Assembly (NCBI GenBank): GCA_021779435.1
Contig: JAJYAR010000158.1
Coordinates: 1-6,633, forward strand
Origin: a bacterium
GTDB lineage: Bacteria; Verrucomicrobiota; Verrucomicrobiae; JAJYAR01
Length of the DNA stretch: 6,633 nt
Direction of reading: 5' to 3'
A program made the position numbers and the translations under genes. Of this stretch, positions 1 through 5,470 are shown piece after piece; within the stretch, counting starts at the first letter, position 1; each line of letters begins with the position of its first letter. The notes beneath the pieces were generated by a model that made no database searches, had not been told where the DNA came from, and was given only the letters and a program-made list of their open reading frames with translations.

Positions 1-1
1 G

Positions 2-592
2 GCGGTGGAGGAGATCAACGCCGCCGGCGGCATCAAGTCGCTCGGCGGCATGAAGCTGGAACTGATCTATGCCGACTCCGAATCGAAACCGGAGAAAGGC
101 GTGGCCGAGGCGGAACGGCTGATCAATACCGAGAAGGTCAACGTCCTCACCGGCTGCTGGAACAGCGCCGTCACCTATCCGACCACCGCGGTGGCCGAAC
201 GCTACGGCATCCCCTTCATCGTCCCGGTCTCGGTCGCCGACAAGATCACCGAGCAGGGCTTCAAGAACGTCTTCCGCATCGCCGCCAAAGACTCCTGGTG
301 GACCCGCGATCAGTTCACCTTCCTGAAAGACATGCAGGCCGAGTTCGGCACCAAGGTGGAGAAATTGGCCTTCGTCTATGAAAACGGCGACTGGGGCAAA
401 GGATTTGCCACCCAGTGGAAAAAGCTGGCCGAAGAGAACGGCTATAAAGTCGTCCTCGACGAACCCTACCCGTCCACCGCCACCGATCTCAGCCCGGTCG
501 TCCAGAAGATCCGCCGGGCCAACCCCGACGTCCTGATGCTGGTCTCCAATGCCGCCGACGCCATCCTCCTCACCAACACCATCGCCGACAAG
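2..592 (+). other. Segment coding for a truncated LivJ/LivK-type periplasmic solute-binding domain
   Basis: This part of the first frame reads like the first lobe and part of the hinge of an ABC-transporter substrate-binding protein for branched-chain amino acids, amides or urea. Visible family features are EEINAAGGI near the edge, the block LTGCWNSAVTYPTTAVAERY (residues 48-67), YGIPFIVP, FRIAAKDSWW, the VYENGDWGKGF block near residue 124 and the beta-strand NPDVLMLVSNAADA. Such proteins are usually about 350-400 residues. Here the similarity ends near residue 192, so most of the second lobe is missing and a working binding protein is unlikely. No permease or ATPase gene is visible. The exact right boundary is uncertain by about 15 bases because the sequence around 581-592 fits both partners. 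Confidence 0.75.
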
Positions 593-1507
593 TGGGAGGC
601 ACTCGGCCAGCAGAAGGTGGAGGCGTTCTACCCGCGGGATCACACGCACTTCAACCCCGAGGCGTCCGACGTGTACGCCAGCACCATCGTCAGCCTGCTC
701 AAGGGACTTCGTCCGAATCCGATCGACAAGGTCCTCTCCGAAAAGGGCGCCGCGGTTCCGGCGGAGGGGATCGCCTGGCTTCGACTCCCCTTCCCCGTCG
801 ACCCCAAGCTTCCCACGCTCTTCCTCGCCGGCGACTCGACCGTTCGCAACGGCAACGGCGATGGCTCCAACGGCCAGTGGGGCTGGGGCGACTCCATCGG
901 CAGGTACTTCGATCCTTCGAAAATCAACGTGGTGAATCGCGCCGTCGGCGGCACCGGCGTCCAGAGTTTCATCACCACCGGCCACTGGCCCCGCCTGCTC
1001 TCCATGGTCAAACCCGGCGACTTCGTGATGATCCAGTTCGGCCATAACGACAACGGTTCCCGCGGTCCGCTGCCGGGGATTGGCGAGGAGACCGCCGAAC
1101 GCCAGAACGCGAAAACCAACGAGACATACACCCTGCACACGTGGGGCTGGTATCTTCGCCAGGACATCGCCGATGTTCGCGCCCGCGGGGCCACGCCGAT
1201 CGTCTGCTCGCTCGTTCCAAGGAAGATCTGGAAAGACGGCAAGATTGCGCGGAGCAAGGACACCCACGCCGGCTGGGCGCAGCAGGTTGCGGCCTCGGAG
1301 AAGGTTCCGTTCCTCGATCTCAACGAGCTGATCGCCCAACGCTACGACGCCTTGGGCGAAGCCAAGGTGAACGCGTTGTTCGCGGACGAACACACGCACA
1401 CGACTGCGGCAGGGGCCGAGCTCAATGCCGAGGTTGTCGCCACCGCCCTCGCCGCACTTCCCGAGAACCCGCTCGCGGCGTACCAGAAACCTGCCGGCGC
1501 GAAGTGA
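2..1507 (+). CDS. Chimeric frame: solute-binding protein N-lobe joined to rhamnogalacturonan acetylesterase (CE12), 5' partial
   Basis: The frame is open at the left edge; the GTG at base 5 is probably internal, so the true start and any signal peptide lie outside the window. Residues are numbered from that GTG. Residues 1 to ~192 resemble the ligand-binding domain of branched-chain amino acid/amide ABC solute-binding proteins (Peripla_BP_6). Residues ~193-235 match the C-terminal end of a CE12 esterase. Residues ~268-488 are a complete CE12 SGNH-hydrolase domain that would remove acetyl groups from rhamnogalacturonan. It shows the GDSTV block with nucleophile Ser278, the AVGG oxyanion block (~313-316), FGHND (345-349) and the C-terminal HTH block with catalytic His465. 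The stop is TGA at 1505-1507. The CE12 assignment is strong and fits the pectin genes downstream. The solute-binding part does not belong functionally, and the join may be an assembly artefact or a real rearrangement. Confidence 0.85.
   Translation, partial: AVEEINAAGGIKSLGGMKLELIYADSESKPEKGVAEAERLINTEKVNVLTGCWNSAVTYPTTAVAERYGIPFIVPVSVADKITEQGFKNVFRIAAKDSWWTRDQFTFLKDMQAEFGTKVEKLAFVYENGDWGKGFATQWKKLAEENGYKVVLDEPYPSTATDLSPVVQKIRRANPDVLMLVSNAADAILLTNTIADKWEALGQQKVEAFYPRDHTHFNPEASDVYASTIVSLLKGLRPNPIDKVLSEKGAAVPAEGIAWLRLPFPVDPKLPTLFLAGDSTVRNGNGDGSNGQWGWGDSIGRYFDPSKINVVNRAVGGTGVQSFITTGHWPRLLSMVKPGDFVMIQFGHNDNGSRGPLPGIGEETAERQNAKTNETYTLHTWGWYLRQDIADVRARGATPIVCSLVPRKIWKDGKIARSKDTHAGWAQQVAASEKVPFLDLNELIAQRYDALGEAKVNALFADEHTHTTAAGAELNAEVVATALAALPENPLAAYQKPAGAK
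581..757 (+). other. Segment coding for the C-terminal end of a first, truncated CE12 esterase copy
   Basis: Residues 193-235 of the first frame align without gaps to residues 443-485 of the complete CE12 domain further along. Both begin IA, share ALG, KV and A at matching positions, and carry an HTH motif (residues 213-215 and 463-465), with 11 of 23 residues identical up to that motif by hand alignment. This is therefore the tail of another acetylesterase, with Asp212 and His215 in the places of the catalytic acid and base. Its first ~200 residues, including the Ser nucleophile, are absent and replaced by the solute-binding segment. A linker of about 30 residues then leads into the complete domain. 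The parent protein was probably a tandem CE12-CE12 enzyme, but that is inference. Confidence 0.65.
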
Positions 1508-1576
1508 GGTTACCCCCGCGGCGTGACGCCTGCACTTCGCGTGCGGTCGTCCGCCGCCGCATCTGAGTTGGCGGCA

Positions 1577-1603
1577 CATCCGGGCACCGGATGACGCCAT
1601 CCG
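1577..1603. repeat. Three interlocking inverted half-sites (CATCCG / CGGATG / CATCCG)
   Basis: CATCCGG at 1577-1583 pairs perfectly with CCGGATG at 1587-1593 across a 3-base loop. The middle arm CGGATG (1588-1593) can instead pair with CATCCG at 1598-1603 across the 4-base loop ACGC. The two hairpins exclude each other, and the outer direct repeats are 21 bases apart, close to two helical turns. The element lies in the gap after the acetylesterase and 60-170 bases before the candidate fucosidase starts. No T-tract follows, so it is not a standard intrinsic terminator. It could be an operator, an alternating leader structure or chance in GC-rich DNA. The rest of 1508-1662 shows nothing else that I can support. 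Confidence 0.4.
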
Positions 1604-1746
1604 ACGCTCGAGGCGGGCTATCCTCCTTTATGGGGATGCCGGCAGCTCGCGCTTGAGGTGCCATGCGCGCGATGTCTGAATCGACGTCGTTCCAGCAGCC
1701 AAGCGCAAGCGCGCCTGGCAGACCCCAAACCGTTCCAGATACCTCC

Positions 1747-3411
1747 ATGTCTCCTTCGACCCGCTCCTTCCGTCGGCTCATTGCGTTCCTCGCGTCCAGT
1801 GCCGCAGGCTGCCTGCCGGCAATCGCCCAGTCAGCCGGCGACGCCCAGCCAACCCAGGCCGCCCTCCTGGCCGCCGGTGGCAATGCGACGGATGGGTACG
1901 ACATGGCGCCCGAAACCCGCGCGGAGGTCGTCGAGGCCGCCGTGAAACAGATCACGTCAGCACTGCCACCGGGACCGTTCCAGCCGACTTGGGACTCGCT
2001 GAAGCAGAACTACCGCGTCCCGGCCTGGTTCTACGAGGCGAAGTTCGGGCTCTTCATGCACTGGGGGCTGTATGCCGTCCCCGCTCACCACAACGAGTGG
2101 TATGAGAAACACATGTACGCTGCCGACAGCGCATGGCACGTGTCGCACTTCGGGCCGCAGGACAAGTTCGGCTACAAGGACTTCATCCCGATGTTCACCG
2201 CGGAGAAGTTCGACGCGAACGCCTGGGCCGAGCTTTTCCGGAAGGCGGGCGCCAGGTTCGTCATTCCGACGGCGCAGCATCATGACAACTTCGCGCTCTG
2301 GGACAGTCAGGTGACGCCTTTCAACGCAAAGGCGATGGGGCCTAAGCGCGACTTGATCGGAGAACTCGCAAAAGCCGTCCGCGCGCAGGGCATGAAGTTC
2401 GGCGTCTCGAACCACGGCATCGAGAACTTCCAGTTCATCAATCCGCAGAAGCAGCTGCTCGCGGACCTGAAGGCCAGGAAGGCCGACCTGTTCGATCCCA
2501 AGTGGGCGGATTTCTACAACGTCGCCGATCGCAGCGACGCCGCCTGCGAGCGGTTCCTCGTCAATTGGTACGAGCGCAACGTCGAGCTGATCGAGAAGTA
2601 CCAGCCCGACATGCTGTGGTTCGATAACGGCGTCGACATTCGCTACCTCGACGCGCTCAAGCTGCGGGTTGCGGCCTATTACTACAACCGCGCCGCACAG
2701 TGGGGAAAAGAGGTGTCACTCAGCACCAAGAAGGCGGCCTACGCTCCCAGCGGTTCGAACCTCCAGACCATCGGCTCGATCATCGATTTCGAAAAGATCG
2801 GCTCCCGCTCCCCCGCCGGCATCCGCACCGGCGCCTGGCAGGTCGACCATCCGATCGGCAGCACCTGGGGCTATACGGACGGGATGACCGTCGCCGGTCC
2901 GGCGAACATCATCAACGCCCTCGCCGACACCGTGAGCAAGAATGGCGTGCTGCTTCTCAACCTCTCGCCGAAGGCCGATGGCACCATTCCCCAGGCACAG
3001 CAGGACACGCTCCTCGGCGTCGGCCAGTGGCTCGAGATCAACGGTGAGGCGATCTACGGCACGCACAACTGGATTACCTTCGGCGTCGGAGGTGCACGAG
3101 GCGACTCCGGCCCACACATCCGTTACTCGGTCAAGGGCGATGCCCTCTACGCGATCGTCCTCAGCAAATATCCGGCGGACAACGCGCTCACGCTGACCTC
3201 GCTCGCCACCGGCGCACCCGGCGTCGAGGGACGCATCGCGCGGGTCACGATGCTCGGCGCCGCAGGTGAGTTGAAATTCATTCAGGACGAACACGGCATG
3301 TCGGTCCAGCTCCCCGCCAACGTCGCGCCGAAATACGGCTTTGTTCTCAAGATCACCGGCCTCGAGATGAACCCCGCCGTCAACACACCCGACGGAAACC
3401 CAAAGCTCTGA
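1747..3411 (+). CDS. Secreted GH29 alpha-L-fucosidase
   Basis: Predicted exo-acting alpha-L-fucosidase releasing terminal fucose from oligo- or polysaccharides. I chose the ATG at 1747 (554 residues) because a signal peptide follows at once: basic RSFRR, a hydrophobic stretch, then AIAQS near residue 28. ATGs at 1663 and 1672 would add an unlikely polar Ser/Pro/Gln-rich leader, although a GAGGTG lies just before them. In the 1747 numbering the catalytic (beta/alpha)8 domain spans ~80-440. It shows FGLFMHWGLY (100-109), the HH pair in AQHHDNFALW (176-185), MLWFDNG with the likely nucleophile Asp293, and the WGY block near 374. Glu349 in IDFEKIG is a possible acid/base, but I am not sure of it. 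A C-terminal beta-sandwich of about 100 residues follows. Length is normal for the family. The substrate is unknown; neighbours suggest fucosylated pectin or its side chains. Confidence 0.9.
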   Translation: MSPSTRSFRRLIAFLASSAAGCLPAIAQSAGDAQPTQAALLAAGGNATDGYDMAPETRAEVVEAAVKQITSALPPGPFQPTWDSLKQNYRVPAWFYEAKFGLFMHWGLYAVPAHHNEWYEKHMYAADSAWHVSHFGPQDKFGYKDFIPMFTAEKFDANAWAELFRKAGARFVIPTAQHHDNFALWDSQVTPFNAKAMGPKRDLIGELAKAVRAQGMKFGVSNHGIENFQFINPQKQLLADLKARKADLFDPKWADFYNVADRSDAACERFLVNWYERNVELIEKYQPDMLWFDNGVDIRYLDALKLRVAAYYYNRAAQWGKEVSLSTKKAAYAPSGSNLQTIGSIIDFEKIGSRSPAGIRTGAWQVDHPIGSTWGYTDGMTVAGPANIINALADTVSKNGVLLLNLSPKADGTIPQAQQDTLLGVGQWLEINGEAIYGTHNWITFGVGGARGDSGPHIRYSVKGDALYAIVLSKYPADNALTLTSLATGAPGVEGRIARVTMLGAAGELKFIQDEHGMSVQLPANVAPKYGFVLKITGLEMNPAVNTPDGNPKL

Positions 3412-3452
3412 CACCGTCGCGCGGCCTTGCGCCTTCGCGTGAGCCCTTCTGA

Positions 3453-3475
3453 TCGCGAATGACTTCGCTCCTACA
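3453..3475. repeat. REP-like extragenic hairpin
   Basis: GCGAA (3455-3459) and TTCGC (3464-3468) form a perfect 5-bp stem around the loop TGAC, and CTCCTACA follows at 3468-3475. The bottom strand reads TGTAGGAGCGAAG, which resembles the conserved head of REP elements known from pseudomonads and other bacteria: a GTAG-type 5' end followed by a small imperfect palindrome. It sits in the 129-base gap between the fucosidase and the esterase, a typical place for such repeats. Only one copy is in the window, so repetition in the genome cannot be shown here. Confidence 0.4.
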
Positions 3476-3510
3476 AATGGCGCCGCGGCCTGGCCACTTG
3501 GGCGTTGGTT

Positions 3511-3538
3511 GTTCGATGTTCGATCTTCGATCTTCGCT
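3511..3538 (+). repeat. Four 7-base tandem units next to a start codon
   Basis: Four units follow each other without gaps: GTTCGAT, GTTCGAT, CTTCGAT, CTTCGCT. Two bases (CT) separate the last unit from the ATG at 3541. The array occupies exactly the place where a ribosome binding site would be and contains no purine-rich Shine-Dalgarno sequence. Slippage could change its length. Whether it affects translation or is a neutral short repeat cannot be told from one sequence. Confidence 0.6.
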
Positions 3539-3540
3539 CT

Positions 3541-5067
3541 ATGAAACTCGCCTATCTCGCCTCCGCGCTTCTCGTCATCGCTCCGCTCGCGTCCGCCAAG
3601 GTCGACCTCGCGAGCCCGTTCACCAGCCACATGGTGCTCCAACGCGACATGCCCGTTCCGGTCTGGGGCAACGCCGACGCCGGCGAGAAGGTCACCGTCG
3701 AGTTTGCGGGGCAGAAGAGCTCGGCGACCGCCGGTCAGGATGGCAAATGGAAGGTCGCTCTCGGCTCGCTCACGGCCTCGACCGAGGGACGCACATTCGT
3801 CGTGCGGGGGTCCAGGACCGAGGAACCGATTGAGCTCAGTGACGTCCTCGTCGGCGAGGTCTGGCTCGCATCGGGCCAGTCGAACATGGATTTCACGGTC
3901 GCGAAGACCGACAAGTTCTACTTCGCAGGGGTCAACAACGAGGCGGAGGAGGTGGCTGCCGCCAGCTATCCGCTGATCCGCATGTTCACCGGTGAGTGGA
4001 AGCGCGCGTATGAGCCGCAGGCGCATGTCGCCGGAGCATGGAAGGTCTGCACACCCGAAAACGTCCGCGAGTTCTCGGCGGTCGGTTATTTCTTCGCCCG
4101 CGATCTCCAGCGCGCGCTGAACGTTCCCGTCGGGATCGTGACGCTTACCTACGGTGCCAGCACGGCTCAGGCATGGATCCGTCGCGAGGCCATCGAGGCG
4201 AATCCGCAGTTGAAGCCGGCTCTCGACGAATTCGACGCGAAGGTGAAGGCCCATACCCCGCCCTCAGAGGAGGAGATGAAGATGTGGACCGCCGCCGCCG
4301 AGAAGGCGAAAGCCGAGAAGAAGCGCGCTCCGCGTCAGCCGAAGCCGGACCCGGTGCAGGATCAGCACAATCCGACGGTGATGTTCAACGGCATGATCGC
4401 ACCCGTCGTGCCCTTCGCGATCCGCGGGGTTCTCTGGTATCAGGGCGAGTCGATCACCGGCTCGCGCGAGCTCTTCCCCGTCTGGAACGAGACGCTCATC
4501 AACGACTGGCGCAGACTCTGGAACCGCGAATCCGGCGCCGGCATCCTTCCTTTCTATTTCTGCCAGCTCGCCTCGCTTCGCGCGAACAGCAACTCACCCG
4601 AAGTCCGTGAATTCCAGGCCCAGGCGTTGAAGCTGCCCGCCACCGGAATGGCCGTCACGATCGACATCGGAGACGCCGGCAACGTCCACCCGAAGAACAA
4701 GCAGGACGTTGGCGCACGGCTCTGCCGGATCGCGCTCGCGAACACCTACGGCCGGAAGATCGAATATTCCGGTCCCGAGCTCTCCGGCGTCACGTCCATG
4801 GGTGGCGCGCTCCGGCTGACGTTCACCCACACGACCGGCGGGCTGTCCGACCACGGTGGCGATCTCAAGACGTTCGAAGTGGCTGGCTCGGACGGGAAAT
4901 TCGCCCCCGCCACGGCCCATATCGACGGCAACACGGTCCTTGTCTCCAGCCCGGACGTCGCCACCCCGACCGCAGTCCGCTACGCCTGGTCGAACTATCC
5001 CGAGGGCTGCAACCTGTTCAACGGCGAAGGCCTCCCCGCTGCGCCATTCCGCGCGGAGGTCAGATAG
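3541..5067 (+). CDS. Secreted sialate O-acetylesterase-family carbohydrate esterase
   Basis: Predicted SGNH-fold esterase (SASA family) that removes O-acetyl groups from sugars. Despite the family name, here it probably acts on plant polysaccharide acetyl groups. The start at 3541 gives 508 residues and a clear signal peptide of 19 residues (MKLAYLASALL then APLASA before KVDLAS). A start at 3505 would put the tandem heptads inside the gene and bury the signal. Residues ~20-100 are a beta-rich domain with MVLQRDMPVPVWG, typical of this family. GQSNM (112-116) carries nucleophile Ser114, WYQGES (299-304) is the next conserved block, and the DIGDAGNVHPKNK region has likely catalytic His383. A lysine/glutamate-rich stretch (~236-276) probably forms a helix or flexible loop. 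A short C-terminal beta domain follows. It lies 129 bases after the fucosidase on the same strand. Confidence 0.88.
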   Translation: MKLAYLASALLVIAPLASAKVDLASPFTSHMVLQRDMPVPVWGNADAGEKVTVEFAGQKSSATAGQDGKWKVALGSLTASTEGRTFVVRGSRTEEPIELSDVLVGEVWLASGQSNMDFTVAKTDKFYFAGVNNEAEEVAAASYPLIRMFTGEWKRAYEPQAHVAGAWKVCTPENVREFSAVGYFFARDLQRALNVPVGIVTLTYGASTAQAWIRREAIEANPQLKPALDEFDAKVKAHTPPSEEEMKMWTAAAEKAKAEKKRAPRQPKPDPVQDQHNPTVMFNGMIAPVVPFAIRGVLWYQGESITGSRELFPVWNETLINDWRRLWNRESGAGILPFYFCQLASLRANSNSPEVREFQAQALKLPATGMAVTIDIGDAGNVHPKNKQDVGARLCRIALANTYGRKIEYSGPELSGVTSMGGALRLTFTHTTGGLSDHGGDLKTFEVAGSDGKFAPATAHIDGNTVLVSSPDVATPTAVRYAWSNYPEGCNLFNGEGLPAAPFRAEVR

Positions 5068-5082
5068 CGACCGCCGCGCCGG

Positions 5083-5104
5083 TTTTGTCACCCATTGGGT
5101 GACA
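5083..5104. repeat. Palindromic repeat, copy 1 of 3
   Basis: TTTT overlaps a perfect 8-bp stem, TGTCACCC (5086-5093) and GGGTGACA (5097-5104), around the loop ATT. It begins 16 bases after the esterase stop codon. The T-run is on the 5' side and no T-run follows, so on the plus strand it is not a standard intrinsic terminator. Confidence 0.8.
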
Positions 5105-5139
5105 GTTTCGCGGCCCCTCCGCCCCCTTTCCCTCCGGGC

Positions 5140-5161
5140 TTTTGTCACCCATTAGGTGACA
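5140..5161. repeat. Palindromic repeat, copy 2 of 3
   Basis: Same unit as copy 1 with one change: the base after the ATT loop is A (5154) instead of G, which breaks the innermost stem pair and leaves 7 bp. It has the same orientation and the same leading TTTT, and starts 57 bases after copy 1. The 35 bases between the two copies are pyrimidine-rich and unlike the second spacer. Confidence 0.8.
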
Positions 5162-5194
5162 ATCTTCAGGGGCCACCCCTTGGCCCGGCTGCTG

Positions 5195-5218
5195 TTTTGT
5201 CACCCATTGGGTGACAAA
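5195..5218. repeat. Palindromic repeat, copy 3 of 3
   Basis: Identical to copy 1 over the 22-base unit (5195-5216) and extended by AA, so the stem reaches 10 bp (TTTGTCACCC with GGGTGACAAA). It starts 55 bases after copy 2. The spacer before it holds its own 6-bp hairpin, GGGCCA (5170-5175) with TGGCCC (5181-5186). All three copies lie in the 403-base gap between the esterase and the lyase, on the esterase side. Confidence 0.8.
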
Positions 5219-5261
5219 CGGTCGTTGACCGCGCCGCGTGAAGCGCCGCCGTGTGCCGCAA

Positions 5262-5281
5262 GTCGCAAGCTTGCTCGCGAC
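5262..5281. repeat. Palindrome within the gap before the lyase
   Basis: GTCGC (5262-5266) and GCGAC (5277-5281) are inverted arms. Between them lies the perfect 10-base palindrome GCAAGCTTGC (5265-5274), which overlaps the left arm. It may be another dispersed extragenic repeat. In the remaining sequence, 5282-5440, I see no gene, RNA or clear promoter. Confidence 0.35.
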
Positions 5282-5440
5282 CTCCATAAAAATGACCGAG
5301 GCACCCATGGATTTTTCGTTCTGACTGTCCTTCACGTGCTGGCGCATCGCACGCTGTGTTCAGCCGTCTGGCGCTTCGACCCCAATCCATCCGGGCGAAG
5401 GCATGAATTCGGGCAACCGCGTCCGCATCGCCACGGCAAG

Positions 5441-5452
5441 GTAAGCGCTTCA
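5441..5452. promoter_or_regulatory. Possible LacI-family operator before the PL11 lyase
   Basis: AAGCGCTT (5443-5450) is a perfect 8-base palindrome matching the AANCGNTT core common to LacI/GalR-family operators, with central CG. It ends 20 bases before the lyase ATG, a position where a bound repressor could block transcription or early elongation. The flanks (GT and CA) are not symmetric, no regulator gene is in the window and no other gene here has an equally good match, so this is tentative. Confidence 0.3.
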
Positions 5453-5470
5453 ACCCCTTCTCTTCACACC

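Noticed and set aside
1747..1860. Lipoprotein signal in the fucosidase (AAGC near residue 22)
   Set aside because: The -3 position is Ala and not Leu, and hydrophobic sequence continues past the Cys to a better signal peptidase I site at AIAQS.
3505..3540. ATG at 3505 as esterase start
   Set aside because: It would add 12 residues encoded mostly by the heptad repeats in front of a complete signal peptide.
2716..4254. Minus-strand open frame of 512 codons
   Set aside because: It lies antisense across two well-supported enzymes and the gap between them. Its product is Arg/Asp/Gly/Val-rich with no recognisable domain, as expected opposite GC-rich genes.
5083..5104. Intrinsic terminator of the esterase gene
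   Set aside because: The T-run precedes the hairpin and none follows on the plus strand; on the minus strand the hairpin is followed by A. The ACCG/CGGT pair (5070-5083) before the T-run is only 4 bp.
5083..5218. CRISPR array
   Set aside because: Units of 22 bases with 33-35 base spacers have roughly the right spacing. However, there are only three units, each is an almost complete palindrome, the spacers are GC-rich and low in complexity, and no cas gene is visible.
5225..5295. Sigma-70-type promoter (TTGACC at 5225, CATAAA at 5285)
   Set aside because: No -10-like sequence lies at a suitable distance from TTGACC, and CATAAA has no -35 partner at 16-18 bases.
5060..5347. Small minus-strand frame with repeated CHPMGDK-like peptides
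   Set aside because: The peptide repeat is only the translation of the three DNA palindromes; the rest is unstructured and overlaps the esterase end.
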